Positions 17,955 to 29,105 are shown, counted from the stretch's first letter. The stretch: 64,000 nt of DNA from Serratia nematodiphila DZ0503SBS1 (GCF_000738675.1 NZ_JPUX01000001.1:3906001-3970000), one strand, 5' to 3'. Numbers and translations: made by a program. Notes: generated from the sequence alone by a model not told the origin.

Positions 17955-20435
17955 GTGCAGCCGACAGGGAGGCTATCGACGCGGCGCTTCAGCCTTAAGC
18001 CGCTGGCGTTTGCCATGCTGAGCATGGCGGCCGGCGGCTGGCTGCCGTTTGCGCTCGGCGACGATCTGCCGCCGCCGCCCAGCGCCGTCAGCATGCCGGA
18101 CACCACGCTGTATCTGGAGCCGGTCGTCAACGGGCGCCAAACCGGCAACGTCGTGCCGGTCAACTACCGCGGCGGCCATTACTACATGACACCCCAACAA
18201 CTGCTCGACGCCGGGCTGCCGGTAGCGGATAAACAGGCGAAAGAAATCGCCGTCGATCGGCTGGAGAAGGTGGATGTCAGCTACAGCGGCGAGAGCCAGC
18301 AGTTGCTGATCAACGTGCCCAACGACTGGTTGCCGCAGCAAACCATCAGCGCCCGTTCACCGTTGCAGCGCTTGCCGGCGCAAAGCAGCCTCGGTTTGCT
18401 GTTCAACTACGACATCTACGCCAGCCAAAGCAACGGCAATGGCCGGCCGGGCTACCTGTCGGCGTGGAGCGAACAGCGCCTGTTCGACGGGTTCGGCGTC
18501 GTCGCCAACACCGGCATCTACCGCAGCGGGTTTAACGGCGGGCCAAACGACGATGGCGGTCGCTATATTCGGTACGACAGCTACTGGCGTTTCAACGATG
18601 ATCAACGGATGCTGAGTGTGATCGCCGGTGACCTTACCACCGGCTCGCTCCCCTGGAGCAGCGCCGTGCGCATCGGCGGCTTGCAATTGGCGCGCAATTT
18701 CGCGGTGCGCCCGGATCTTATCACCTACCCGTTGCCGCAGTTTTCCGGCCAGGCGGCATTGCCCAGCAGCGTCGATTTATACATCAACAGCTATAAAAAC
18801 AGCACCACCAACATTAATCCCGGGCCGTTTACCCTCAACAGCGTGCCCTACATTAACGGCGCGGGTCAGGCCACCGTCGTCACCACCGACGCCCTCGGCC
18901 GCCAGGTCAGCACCACGGTACCGTTCTACGTGGCCAGCAACCTGCTGCAGACCGGCATGAGCGATTTCAGCATTTCCACCGGCTTGCTGCGACGCAACTA
19001 CGGGTTGAATTCTGCCGATTACGGGCAATGGGTAGGCAGCGCCAGTTTACGTTACGGCGTCACTGATTGGTTAACCCTGGAAGGGCGCGCCGAAGGCGCA
19101 GCCGAGTTGGCGGTCGGCGGCGGCGGCGCCGACATTCGCGTCGGACAATGGGGGGTTCTCAACGCGTCCTACAGCGTCAGCCAGGCCAGCGACGACGCGT
19201 TTAACGGCGGCCGGCCGATACCATCCCCCGCCTATTATGACCCGCTGACCGGCAGGCCGTTGCAGCAGCCAGATCCTCAGCCCGTCTATCGCTACACCGG
19301 CAACCACGGCGATCAGAGCAGCTTTGGCTACACCTACAGCAACCCACGTTTCAGCCTCAACGCGCAACGCATCCTGCGCAGCGCCGATTTTGGCGACATT
19401 TCCGTGTATAAAAGCGACTACCGTCTGAGCCGTCGCACCGATCAGTTGACCGGCAGCGTCAGCCTGGGCCGGCTAGGCAGCCTCGGCGCCGGTTATTTTG
19501 ACGTTCGCGACGCCATCGCTCAACGGACCCGCCTGGTGAACCTGTCCTACAGTGTGTCGCTTTGGCGCAACAGCAGCCTGTACGCCTCCCTCAACCGGGA
19601 AATCGGCAGCAGCGGTTACAGCGCCCAACTGCAGCTCTCCATTCCGTTTGACAGCTGGGGCACGGCCAGCCTCAGCGCCGCGCGCGACAACAACAACCGC
19701 TGGAGCGAACGCGTCAGCTACAGCCGCGCCGCGCCGACCGATGGCGGTTTCGGCTGGAATCTGGCCTACGCCAATAACCCGAGCGGCGGCGATTACCGCC
19801 AGGCGGATCTGACCTGGCGAACCCGCAGACTCGAAGCCCGAGCGGGCGTATACGGCACCCGCGATGAAACCAACCACTGGGGCGAAATCAGCGGTTCGCT
19901 GGTGGCGATGAACGGCGGCGTATACGCCACCAACACCATCAACGATGCCTTTGCGCTGGTGTCCACGCAAGGATACGCCGACATTCCGGTGAGCTATGAG
20001 AACCAGCCGATCGGCAAGACCGATGCCCAGGGCTATTTACTGGTGCCTACCGTCACCTCTTACTACCATGCGAAATTCCAGATTGATCCGCTTAGCCTGC
20101 CCGCCGACGTCGCGCTGCCGACGGTGGAAAAAACCGTCGCCATTCGCGATCACAGCGGTTTTCTGGTTGAGTTCCCCATCCAACCCATCTCCGCCGCCGA
20201 CGTCGAACTGGTTGACGAGCAAGGCAAACCGCTAGCCAACGGCAGCCAGGTGGCGGTGGTTGGCGGCAATCAGCAAAGCTATGTCGGTTGGGACGGCATG
20301 ACCTATATCGACCCGGTGCAACAACACAATCGTCTGAGCGTGATCCCGGCCGACGGCAGCCCGCCGTGTCAGGCGGAATTCAGTCTGGCGAAGCCTCAGG
20401 GCATCCAGCGCGTCGGCCCGGTTGTCTGCCGCTAA
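17955..20435 (+). CDS. Outer-membrane usher (CsuD-like)
   Basis: An 826-residue FimD/PapC-type usher. A GTG start with GAGG upstream gives a signal peptide ending near FALGDD. The N-terminal chaperone-binding domain (about 35-150) is followed by a long beta-barrel rich in alternating hydrophobic/Ser/Tyr strands and C-terminal domains with NQQSYVGWDGMTYI and paired cysteines near the end (PPCQAEFSL...VGPVVCR). It forms the pore that assembles and secretes the pilus. It is intact and of normal length. Confidence 0.92.
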   Translation: MQPTGRLSTRRFSLKPLAFAMLSMAAGGWLPFALGDDLPPPPSAVSMPDTTLYLEPVVNGRQTGNVVPVNYRGGHYYMTPQQLLDAGLPVADKQAKEIAVDRLEKVDVSYSGESQQLLINVPNDWLPQQTISARSPLQRLPAQSSLGLLFNYDIYASQSNGNGRPGYLSAWSEQRLFDGFGVVANTGIYRSGFNGGPNDDGGRYIRYDSYWRFNDDQRMLSVIAGDLTTGSLPWSSAVRIGGLQLARNFAVRPDLITYPLPQFSGQAALPSSVDLYINSYKNSTTNINPGPFTLNSVPYINGAGQATVVTTDALGRQVSTTVPFYVASNLLQTGMSDFSISTGLLRRNYGLNSADYGQWVGSASLRYGVTDWLTLEGRAEGAAELAVGGGGADIRVGQWGVLNASYSVSQASDDAFNGGRPIPSPAYYDPLTGRPLQQPDPQPVYRYTGNHGDQSSFGYTYSNPRFSLNAQRILRSADFGDISVYKSDYRLSRRTDQLTGSVSLGRLGSLGAGYFDVRDAIAQRTRLVNLSYSVSLWRNSSLYASLNREIGSSGYSAQLQLSIPFDSWGTASLSAARDNNNRWSERVSYSRAAPTDGGFGWNLAYANNPSGGDYRQADLTWRTRRLEARAGVYGTRDETNHWGEISGSLVAMNGGVYATNTINDAFALVSTQGYADIPVSYENQPIGKTDAQGYLLVPTVTSYYHAKFQIDPLSLPADVALPTVEKTVAIRDHSGFLVEFPIQPISAADVELVDEQGKPLANGSQVAVVGGNQQSYVGWDGMTYIDPVQQHNRLSVIPADGSPPCQAEFSLAKPQGIQRVGPVVCR

Positions 20436-20455
20436 TTCAACGACGGAGAGTCACT

Positions 20456-21388
20456 ATGTTTCGGGGATTGAAAGCCTTATTGCTAACCCTCTCGCTGCTG
20501 CTCTGTCAGCGCGCATTCGCCGACTGCGCCACCACCAACGGCACCGTCACCTTACCGGGAAGCAGCTCTTTCGTGGTCTACAACGGGCAGATTAACGCCC
20601 AGGGCACTGCCGGCCTCAACTGCACCGGGCTTGGGCTCAGTTTGCTGTCGCAAAACACCGTCACGGTTAAAATCGCCTCCACCACCAACAATATGGCGGT
20701 TGCCAACACCGACGGTTCCGGCGATAAAATCGCTTACCTGATCTATCCCGACGCCAACTACCAATATCCTTACAGCATCGGCCAAACCATCGACTACAGC
20801 TCGCTCAACCTACTGTCGCTGATCCTGATTTCCTCCAACGTCAACTTTCCGCTGTATATCAAAACCACCGCCGGCGCCAACGTGCGCGCAGGAACCTATA
20901 CCGACAGCATCAACCTGATCTGGAATTACCATATTTGCGGTCTGGGCGTGCTCGGCCTGTGCGTTTGGTGGGACGGCGTCGATAAACCCAGCACGGTCAG
21001 CGTCAGCGTCACCATCACCAAAGATTGCCTGATCGGCACCGCGCCCAACGTCAACTTCGGCAGCATGGCGTTGGTCGGGCAGTTCAATCCTGTCAATCAG
21101 AGCATCACCCTGACCTGCACCAAAACCGAGGGATACAACACCTATTTCACCAACGGCAATAACCCGGTCACCGGTTGGCGGCGCATGAAAAGCGGCACCA
21201 GCAACTTCATGCAGTACCAGATTTACTTGCCTAACACGACGACCGTTTGGGATAGCACCAACAAACAGAGCGGCGCCGGCACCGGGCTGGCGCAAAGCAT
21301 CCCGTATAAGGCGGCGGTCAATGCGGCGCAGACGGAAGTGGCGGTCGGCAGCTATCAAGACAACCTCAGTTTTGTGGTGGAGTACTAG
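20456..21388 (+). CDS. Archaic-pilus tip adhesin, two SCPU domains (CsuE-like)
   Basis: A 310-residue secreted protein with signal peptide (LLLTLSLLLCQRAFA). Two SCPU domains are visible, about 22-165 and 170-310; the second begins with ITKDCLIGTAPNVNFGSM and ends in QDNLSFVVEY. In Acinetobacter, CsuE is the two-domain tip subunit whose exposed hydrophobic loops bind plastic. ATG at 20456 after GGAGAGTCACT is far better than the long frame overlapping the usher. Last gene of the operon. Confidence 0.88.
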   Translation: MFRGLKALLLTLSLLLCQRAFADCATTNGTVTLPGSSSFVVYNGQINAQGTAGLNCTGLGLSLLSQNTVTVKIASTTNNMAVANTDGSGDKIAYLIYPDANYQYPYSIGQTIDYSSLNLLSLILISSNVNFPLYIKTTAGANVRAGTYTDSINLIWNYHICGLGVLGLCVWWDGVDKPSTVSVSVTITKDCLIGTAPNVNFGSMALVGQFNPVNQSITLTCTKTEGYNTYFTNGNNPVTGWRRMKSGTSNFMQYQIYLPNTTTVWDSTNKQSGAGTGLAQSIPYKAAVNAAQTEVAVGSYQDNLSFVVEY

Positions 21389-21523
21389 GCGTTGTGTTTT
21401 GCCGGCGTGGAAATTGTTTCCAAAATGTAATTTTTATGTGGCATTTTTTGCTCATTTGGCTATGCTCTTACCGATGACCGAACTGGTCTAACCTCCTACC
21501 ACACCATTGAGCAAGGAGTTCCC

Positions 21524-21763
21524 ATGAGCAAAACCGTCGTAAAAATTGGCAGCTTCGAGGTCGATGACGCGCATCTTCACGCCGGCGCCGACCGTGCCGG
21601 CACCCTGAGCATTCCCTGCAAGTCCGATCCGGATCTGTGCATGCAGCTGGACGGCTGGGATGAACACACCAGCATCCCGGCGATCCTCGACGGCAAACAG
21701 TCGCTGCTGTACAAGCAACACTACGATCGGCAGGCGGACGCCTGGGTGATGCGGCTGGCATGA
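21524..21763 (+). CDS. yebV: YebV, DUF1480 family
   Basis: A 79-residue protein closely matching E. coli YebV, with the conserved segments IPCKSDPDLCMQLDGWD and a C-terminal DAWVMRLA. Function unknown. AAGGAGTTCCC precedes the ATG. In E. coli yebV directly follows rsmF, so the pilus operon interrupts an otherwise conserved pair. Confidence 0.93.
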   Translation: MSKTVVKIGSFEVDDAHLHAGADRAGTLSIPCKSDPDLCMQLDGWDEHTSIPAILDGKQSLLYKQHYDRQADAWVMRLA

Positions 21764-21784
21764 TAGTGCATCAGAACGGCTGAC

Positions 21785-21820
21785 AACGCGCTGTTTTCAT
21801 CGGAAACAGCGCGTTTTTTT
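21785..21820 (+). terminator. Terminator after yebV
   Basis: AACGCGCTGTTT and AAACAGCGCGTT form a perfect 12-bp stem with a 7-base loop and a following T-run. Strong intrinsic terminator. Confidence 0.9.
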
Positions 21821-22418
21821 ATGCGATGGCGATGCCGCGGCCGGCAAAGAAAGCGGCGAAGCGGCTGAGCGGCAGGCATACCCGCTCGCGCGTCGCCGGG
21901 CTGTCGCCCGAAGGGTTGTGGAAGGTCACGCTTTGCGCATCGGCGGCGGTGATCAGCACCAGATGCCCGCCCCTGTGCGGCGGTGTGCTCTCCGGCCGGC
22001 GAATGGCGGGATGCACCGAAGCGATAAAGTAGCGGCATTCGCTGAGCAGCGCCGGCACGTCGGCAGCTTCCAGCCCCACCTTCACCTCCGCGTGCAGCGC
22101 GAACTGCTCGCGCACGTACTCGACGAACGGCGCGTAAATCAGGCCCTTTATCCGTTCACCCTCGCGCACATAGGCGCCGTAGGGCAGGCTGCAGCGCGCC
22201 AGTTCCAACAGCGGCGGCGTTTCGCCGTCGCGATGGCCCAGCACCATTTTCAGGCAGGCCATGCCGCACACGTGGTTGGCCCACTCGATGTACTCTGCCC
22301 GATCGCGGGCGCCGCTGCGCGCCCAATTTTCGTCTTGTGCCAGCGTCGCGCGGCCGGCTATCAGATCGGCGGCCAACTCCGGGCTCGCCCACTGGCACTC
22401 GTAGGGAACGGCGCGCAT
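21819..22418 (-). CDS. C39-like peptidase family protein
   Basis: A 199-residue protein with the papain-like C39 layout: candidate nucleophile Cys in NHVCGMACLKMVL (about 50-60), His in GGHLVLI (about 155) and Asn/Asp in FHNPSG. No signal peptide or membrane segment, and no fused transporter, so it is not a bacteriocin exporter. Related stand-alone C39-like proteins are mostly uncharacterised. It may be co-transcribed with the upstream ASCH gene 4 bp away. Confidence 0.7.
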   Translation of the reverse strand: MRAVPYECQWASPELAADLIAGRATLAQDENWARSGARDRAEYIEWANHVCGMACLKMVLGHRDGETPPLLELARCSLPYGAYVREGERIKGLIYAPFVEYVREQFALHAEVKVGLEAADVPALLSECRYFIASVHPAIRRPESTPPHRGGHLVLITAADAQSVTFHNPSGDSPATRERVCLPLSRFAAFFAGRGIAIA

Positions 22419-22422
22419 AAGA

Positions 22423-22815
22423 TTAGAATTTGTCGACGACTTTGAAATTCATCAACACCAGCGTCATGTCCGGCGAGAACAGATCGTACTCTTCGAAGAA
22501 GCGCTGCAGCTCTTTGCGCCAATGCGCCAGCGAGCGATCGCCCTCGCCTTCGGCAAAGGCGTGCGTTTCATCGACCTGATCGTAAGTTTTCATTTCCACC
22601 GCGGTCAGCTCAACCGCGCAGACCGGTTTCCCCTTGCCGTCCACCACCAGGAACAGATCGCCGGCCTGCGGGATCCCCTCGCCGTCCAGGTTGGAACAGG
22701 TGGCCGTTTTGGTGCCATTGAGGATCAATTGCACCACTTCATCGGCCTGCTGCTCGGTATCGCCGAATGCCCAACGCTCAAGGTGTTCGTATTTCTGTGG
22801 AATTGCCGTCGCCAT
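22423..22815 (-). CDS. ASCH domain protein
   Basis: A 130-residue protein with the ASCH fold: LILNGTKTATCSNL near the N-terminus, IPQAGDLFLVVDGKGKPVCAVELTAVEMKTYDQVDE in the middle and a helical C-terminus. ASCH domains resemble PUA domains and are thought to bind RNA or modified nucleosides; the E. coli ASCH protein YqfB hydrolyses N4-acetylcytidine, but that protein is shorter. Activity here is unproven. Four bases separate it from the C39-like gene downstream. Confidence 0.75.
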   Translation of the reverse strand: MATAIPQKYEHLERWAFGDTEQQADEVVQLILNGTKTATCSNLDGEGIPQAGDLFLVVDGKGKPVCAVELTAVEMKTYDQVDETHAFAEGEGDRSLAHWRKELQRFFEEYDLFSPDMTLVLMNFKVVDKF

Positions 22816-23015
22816 GATTATACCTTTTGGAAAAATGCCTCAATGCAGACAGGATAGTACAACGTATTGCCGGCCGTCTGCATCCGTCGCAGGCGCGACT
22901 GCGCGTTCCGCCACCGCCACCTTTACGCGTTTTTACCGTTCTTCGCTGTGCCTGTCGCGCGGCGGGGGGCATACTGTGAACATTATTCACCCAATGGCGT
23001 CCGCCAGGCGGTAAC

Positions 23016-23126
23016 ATGCGGCAAAATGACATCGATGCTGACGATACGTTCAGCGACTTACTCAACGGCGTCGCGTTAGTGACGCTTTTCCTCATCCTCC
23101 TCGCCGGCGGGTGGTATTTCAGCTAA
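23016..23126 (+). CDS. Small single-span membrane protein, 36 aa
   Basis: A short frame with an acidic N-terminus (MRQNDIDADDTFSDLL) and one hydrophobic segment (about 18-33, GVALVTLFLILLAGGWYF). Acidic outside and no basic cluster before the helix suggests that the N-terminus could be periplasmic. The upstream site GGCGGTAAC is poor, but the gene is followed 13 bp later by a second small membrane protein with an excellent ribosome site. I recognise no family. Confidence 0.5.
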   Translation: MRQNDIDADDTFSDLLNGVALVTLFLILLAGGWYFS

Positions 23127-23139
23127 AAGGGAGGACAGC

Positions 23140-23247
23140 GTGGCAACAAAGCGCATGGGCAATAAGCTCGGTAAAATGGTGGTGGTGCTGCTGCTGATCT
23201 GCCTAGCGCTGCTGCTGTTGCGTTGGGCGGCGATCGCCTTCGGTTGA
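23140..23247 (+). CDS. Small single-span membrane protein, 35 aa
   Basis: GTG start preceded by AAAGGGAGGACAGC, one of the strongest ribosome sites in the window. The peptide has a basic N-terminus (MATKRMGNKLGKM) and one Leu/Val-rich membrane segment (about 13-32) ending AAIAFG. The basic N-terminus predicts cytoplasmic N-in topology, opposite in charge to the preceding small protein. The two may form an operon and perhaps interact. Function unknown. Confidence 0.6.
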   Translation: MATKRMGNKLGKMVVVLLLICLALLLLRWAAIAFG

Positions 23248-23283
23248 TCCCGCGAAATGACGCCGGCAACGCCGGCGCCCTGT

Positions 23284-23436
23284 TCACCGCCGCCGTGGCG
23301 CGGTCGGCTCCAGCAACTCCCGCAAATAGGCCAAACGCGCCTCCCCCTGAAGCAACCAGCGGCGACACAGCCAATGCTGCGTTTCACCCGTGCGGCTCAG
23401 GCGGTAGTACTCCGCCAAGGTTTCGACCCAGTTCAT
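23284..23436 (-). CDS. Small hypothetical protein, 50 aa
   Basis: Starting at 23436 (MNWVETLAEYYRLSRTGETQ), with AGGAGAAAACATC just upstream, which decides the start over the longer frame. The peptide is Arg/Leu/Trp-rich and probably helical (RRWLLQGEARLAYLRELLE). No family recognised. It is convergent with the pair of small membrane proteins. Confidence 0.5.
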   Translation of the reverse strand: MNWVETLAEYYRLSRTGETQHWLCRRWLLQGEARLAYLRELLEPTAPRRR

Positions 23437-23593
23437 GATGTTTTCTCCTGCTTTTCGACACCGCAAGTATTGAGCGTAAAAACCAGAAGAAATACTGATG
23501 GCTTGTTTTTTATATTTCCTGTTTTATGCGGCGGGTAGCGAAGCCGCAGCTCAGCTGCTACATTGGGCAGAAATCAACCAGCCGAGGTAGACC

Positions 23594-23803
23594 ATGACGT
23601 TCTCGGAACAGGAGATTAAACCCGTATGGGATGAGGTCGCACGCCTGATCGGCGACGGCGTGATGCAGCTGCGTCATCGCGGCGAAGCGCTGTCGGTGGA
23701 AACGCTGGAAAAACATCTGGCGCGGCAGCTGGCGGACAGCAACGATATCGAACGGCGCATCCTGCTCGGCGCCGCCATCAACATGCTGAAAGGCGGAAAA
23801 TGA
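23594..23803 (+). CDS. Small protein, possibly YmgB/AriR-like
   Basis: A 69-residue, mostly helical protein (EVARLIGDGVMQLRHRGEALSVETLEKHL...). The size and the pattern of a G-x-A/V-L...ENL...L...LL spacing recall the YmgB/AriR/BDM family of biofilm and acid-resistance regulators, but the resemblance is weak and seen only by eye. ATG follows GAGGTAGACC. A 10-bp perfect hairpin (23804-23829) begins right after the stop, without a T-run. Confidence 0.55.
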   Translation: MTFSEQEIKPVWDEVARLIGDGVMQLRHRGEALSVETLEKHLARQLADSNDIERRILLGAAINMLKGGK

Positions 23804-23829
23804 ATCGCCAACCGAAGAAGGTTGGCGAT
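23804..23829 (+). terminator. Hairpin following the 69-aa gene
   Basis: ATCGCCAACC and GGTTGGCGAT form a perfect 10-bp stem with a GAAGAA loop immediately after the stop codon. No T-run follows, so it may act as an mRNA 3' stabiliser or a weak terminator. Confidence 0.45.
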
Positions 23830-23950
23830 CCGACAGAAGCCCGAGGTATGCAAGCCCGGCCTTCTGCGCGCTACTATGTCACGCTAATATGACGTAATTA
23901 ATAGGAATTGTCGGGTTTTTGCCCAAAGTGCCCTATTTTTGTTGTCTGCA

Positions 23951-25702
<1,752 letters not shown>

Positions 25703-27046
25703 TCAGACTAACCAACCAAGCAGCAGCGTCGCGCCGATGACCGTGGAAGCGCCGCCGATGCGCGTGGCGATTTGGGCGAACGGCATCAGCCCCATGCGGT
25801 TCGACGCCGACAGGATCGCCACGTCACCGGTGCCGCCCAGGCCACTGTGACAACAGGTGACGATCGCCGCTTCCACCGGAAACATCTTCAGGTAAGGCGC
25901 AATCAGAAAACTGACCAGCCCCATCGACAGCACTACCGAGCCGCAGACCACCACATAACCGACCGAGAACACCGCCACCACGCTTTCCAGCGGCACGTAC
26001 AGCATACCCAGACCGATCATCAGCGGCCACACCAGCGCGGTGGAGACGAACTTGTAGAAACTGTGCGCGCCGGTTTCCATCGAAGCCGGGATCACCCGGC
26101 AGTACTTGCACAGCACCGCGAACAGGATCATCAGCACCGGGCCGGGAATATGCACGATGTGTTCGAACAGGCCGCCGACGATAAAGAAGGCGCAGATCAC
26201 CAGCAGCCCGCCGCCCATCAGTTGGAAATCGACGTTGCCGCCTTGCTCCTTGATGGCGAACATCGCGTTCTCCTGCGCCGAACGGATCAGCATGCCGTCG
26301 CCGCTCAGCGCCTTGCGCTGCATGCCGATGCGCGCCAGCACCCCGGCGGTCACGATGGCGAAGATGTTGCCCAGCACCGCCGCCGGCGCCAGCTGCGCGA
26401 CATAGACGTCCGGCGTCGAGCCCAGGATCGCCGAATAGGCCAGCGACAGCGGTAAAATCCCCTCGCCGATGCCGCCGCCGATGATCGGCACGATGATAAA
26501 GAAGAAGGTGTGATAGAAGGTAAAGCCGAACAGCTTGCCCACCAGCAGCCCGGTGATCACCGCCGTGATCGTGCCCACCACCAGCGGCACGAACATGCGA
26601 ATCATCCCCTGGATCAGGATCACCCGGTTCATGCCGAGAATGCTGCCGACCACCAGACTGGCGATGACGAAATAGAGCAGGTTGGCGTCTTTCATCAGCA
26701 GATGGACGGTGCCCATGACGTTAGGCTGGAAGACATTGAAATAGACCAGCACCGACGGCACCATCAAACACAGAATGGCCGGCCCGCCGATATCGCGCAG
26801 CACGGGAATACTTTTTCCCAACTGCGCCAGCGCGAAGCCCAGCGTCATTATCACCGCCAGGCCGCCGATCATATTCTTCGGCAGGAAGTTGGCGTAGGCG
26901 GAAATCGCTACGATCGCGCAAATCGTGATAAACAAGGCGATCGGTACCGCGCCGATATCCATTTGACGAAGTTGATTAATTAACCCTGAGGATTCGGACG
27001 ATGCCGTATTTTTATCACAGGCCAGTTCTGCATTTATCTGTTTCAT
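25703..27046 (-). CDS. 2-hydroxycarboxylate transporter (CitS/MleP family)
   Basis: A 447-residue symmetric transporter with about eleven membrane segments. The two re-entrant-loop motifs of the 2HCT family are visible: GGGIGEG in the first half and CHSGLGGTGDV in the second. Members carry citrate, malate or lactate with Na+ or H+, or in exchange. It stands alone and is divergent from pckA across 432 bp, which suggests a link between dicarboxylate uptake and gluconeogenesis, but no citrate lyase or two-component genes are present. Substrate cannot be decided here. Confidence 0.88.
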   Translation of the reverse strand: MKQINAELACDKNTASSESSGLINQLRQMDIGAVPIALFITICAIVAISAYANFLPKNMIGGLAVIMTLGFALAQLGKSIPVLRDIGGPAILCLMVPSVLVYFNVFQPNVMGTVHLLMKDANLLYFVIASLVVGSILGMNRVILIQGMIRMFVPLVVGTITAVITGLLVGKLFGFTFYHTFFFIIVPIIGGGIGEGILPLSLAYSAILGSTPDVYVAQLAPAAVLGNIFAIVTAGVLARIGMQRKALSGDGMLIRSAQENAMFAIKEQGGNVDFQLMGGGLLVICAFFIVGGLFEHIVHIPGPVLMILFAVLCKYCRVIPASMETGAHSFYKFVSTALVWPLMIGLGMLYVPLESVVAVFSVGYVVVCGSVVLSMGLVSFLIAPYLKMFPVEAAIVTCCHSGLGGTGDVAILSASNRMGLMPFAQIATRIGGASTVIGATLLLGWLV

Positions 27047-27478
27047 TATTCACCCTGCTGACAAGCGTACAGTACGGTTAGATTCACCTGGCGCAAAAAC
27101 TCTGCCATAGCCAAGCAAAAACAAATGATTACGAAAAATCCTATTGTGGATTTCGCTTTTTCTAATAAGAAATAAAACAGTAGACAGCCCTGACAATATG
27201 ATAAAAAATAAAAATGCAAAACTAAATTACGCCGGCGAAATTCAATATTGTGACCCTCCGCCAAGGTTGGTTTTAATTAATTATCGTCAGCATTTTGTAA
27301 TTAAAGTAAGCAGGCTTAAATTCGCTGCTATGCTATAGGAGGGCGAAAAAGCCCCCTGTTTTATTAATAAAGAACCGGAAACGCATTAGCTGAATCCGGT
27401 CAGCTTGATCCGAATCTCAATCCTGCGCGCGGCACCGCACGGGAAAGAGGCATAATATGACTCATAAGGAAGTAGAAT
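27047..27478. other. AT-rich divergent intergenic region, 2HCT transporter / pckA
   Basis: Very AT-rich for this genome. It contains a TTGTGA half-site near 27246 and an imperfect hairpin (AGGAGGGC at 27337-27344 with GCCCCCT at 27351-27357, then GTTTTATT) that could be a small terminator. A 64-codon frame at 27144-27338 has no ribosome site. The pckA ribosome site AAGGAAGTAGAAT is at the right end. Confidence 0.4.
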
Positions 27479-29098
27479 ATGTCTTCACGCGCTGTTACCC
27501 CACAAACCCTCGCTCGCTACGGCATCCATCAGGCCGCCGACATCGTCTATAACCCCAGTTATGAATTGCTGTTCGCCGAAGAGACCCGCGCCGACCTGCC
27601 GCCGCTGGAGCGCGGCACCCTCACCCAACTGGGCGCGGTCAACGTCGCGACCGGTGAATTTACCGGCCGTTCGCCGAAGGACAAATACATCGTGCGCGAC
27701 GACACCACGCGCGATACCGTCTGGTGGTCGGACAACGGCACCGGCAAGAACGACAACCAGCCGCTCTCGCCGGAAGTCTGGCAGCATCTAAAGACGCTGG
27801 TGGGCAATCAGCTCTCCGGCAAGCGTCTGTTCGTGGTGGACGCGTTCTGCGGCGCCAACGCCGACACGCGTCTGAAAGTGCGCTTCATCACCGAGGTGGC
27901 CTGGCAGGCGCACTTCGTGAAAAACATGTTTATCCGCCCGAGCGACGAAGAGCTGGCTGACTTCGAGCCGGACTTCGTGGTGATGAACGGCGCCAAATGC
28001 ACCAACCCGGACTGGCAGCAGCAAGGGCTGCACTCGGAGAACTTCGTCGCCTTCAATCTGAGCGAGCGCATGCAGCTGATCGGCGGCACCTGGTACGGCG
28101 GCGAAATGAAGAAAGGCCTGTTCTCGATCATGAACTATCTGCTGCCGCTGCAGGGCATCGCGTCGATGCACTGCTCGGCCAACGTCGGCGAGCAAGGCGA
28201 CGTGGCGGTATTCTTCGGCCTGTCCGGCACCGGCAAAACCACCCTCTCCACCGATCCTAAGCGTCAGCTGATCGGCGATGACGAGCACGGCTGGGACGAC
28301 GACGGCGTGTTCAACTTCGAAGGCGGCTGCTACGCCAAAACCATCAAGCTGTCGCCGCAGGCGGAGCCGGAAATCTATCAGGCGATCCGCCGCGATGCGC
28401 TGCTCGAAAACGTCACCGTGCTGGCCGACGGCAGCATCGACTTCGACGACGCCAGCAAAACCGAGAACACCCGCGTCTCTTACCCGATTTATCACATCGA
28501 GAACATCGTCAAGCCGGTGTCCAAAGCCGGCCACGCGCGCAAAATCATCTTCCTGACCGCCGACGCCTTCGGCGTGCTGCCACCGGTATCGCGCCTGACG
28601 CCGGAGCAGACTCAATACCACTTCCTGTCCGGCTTCACCGCCAAGCTGGCCGGCACCGAACGCGGCATCACCGCGCCGACGCCGACCTTCTCCGCCTGCT
28701 TCGGCGCCGCGTTCCTGACGCTGCACCCGACGCAGTACGCCGAAGTGCTGGTGAAACGCATGGAGGCCGCCGGCGCCCAGGCTTACCTGGTGAACACCGG
28801 CTGGAACGGCAGCGGCAAACGCATCTCGATCAAAGATACGCGCGGCATCATCGACGCCATCTTGAATGGCGACATTGAGCAGGCCGAGACCTTCACGCTG
28901 CCGATCTTCGGGCTGAACGTGCCGACCGCACTGCCGGGCGTCGATCCGTCGATCCTCGATCCGCGCAAAACCTACGCCGACGAATCGCTGTGGCAGGAGA
29001 AGGCGCAGGATCTGGCACAGCGCTTTATCGACAACTTCGCCAAATATACCGTCACCCCGGCGGGCGAAAAGTTGGTGAAGGCCGGGCCTAAGCTGTAA
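27479..29098 (+). CDS. pckA: Phosphoenolpyruvate carboxykinase (ATP)
   Basis: A 539-residue PEPCK closely resembling E. coli PckA. The P-loop [11 protein letters not shown], the metal/oxaloacetate site regions [11 protein letters not shown] and [19 protein letters not shown], and the lid-region TGWNG are all intact. It converts oxaloacetate and ATP to phosphoenolpyruvate and CO2 in gluconeogenesis. In E. coli the gene sits next to envZ/ompR and hslO; none of those is here, so this copy is in a different neighbourhood. Confidence 0.97.
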   Translation: MSSRAVTPQTLARYGIHQAADIVYNPSYELLFAEETRADLPPLERGTLTQLGAVNVATGEFTGRSPKDKYIVRDDTTRDTVWWSDNGTGKNDNQPLSPEVWQHLKTLVGNQLSGKRLFVVDAFCGANADTRLKVRFITEVAWQAHFVKNMFIRPSDEELADFEPDFVVMNGAKCTNPDWQQQGLHSENFVAFNLSERMQLIGGTWYGGEMKKGLFSIMNYLLPLQGIASMHCSANVGEQGDVAVFFGLSGTGKTTLSTDPKRQLIGDDEHGWDDDGVFNFEGGCYAKTIKLSPQAEPEIYQAIRRDALLENVTVLADGSIDFDDASKTENTRVSYPIYHIENIVKPVSKAGHARKIIFLTADAFGVLPPVSRLTPEQTQYHFLSGFTAKLAGTERGITAPTPTFSACFGAAFLTLHPTQYAEVLVKRMEAAGAQAYLVNTGWNGSGKRISIKDTRGIIDAILNGDIEQAETFTLPIFGLNVPTALPGVDPSILDPRKTYADESLWQEKAQDLAQRFIDNFAKYTVTPAGEKLVKAGPKL

Positions 29099-29105
29099 AG
29101 CAACC

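Noticed and set aside
27144..27338. 64-codon frame upstream of pckA
   Set aside because: AT-rich, no ribosome site, no recognisable protein features.
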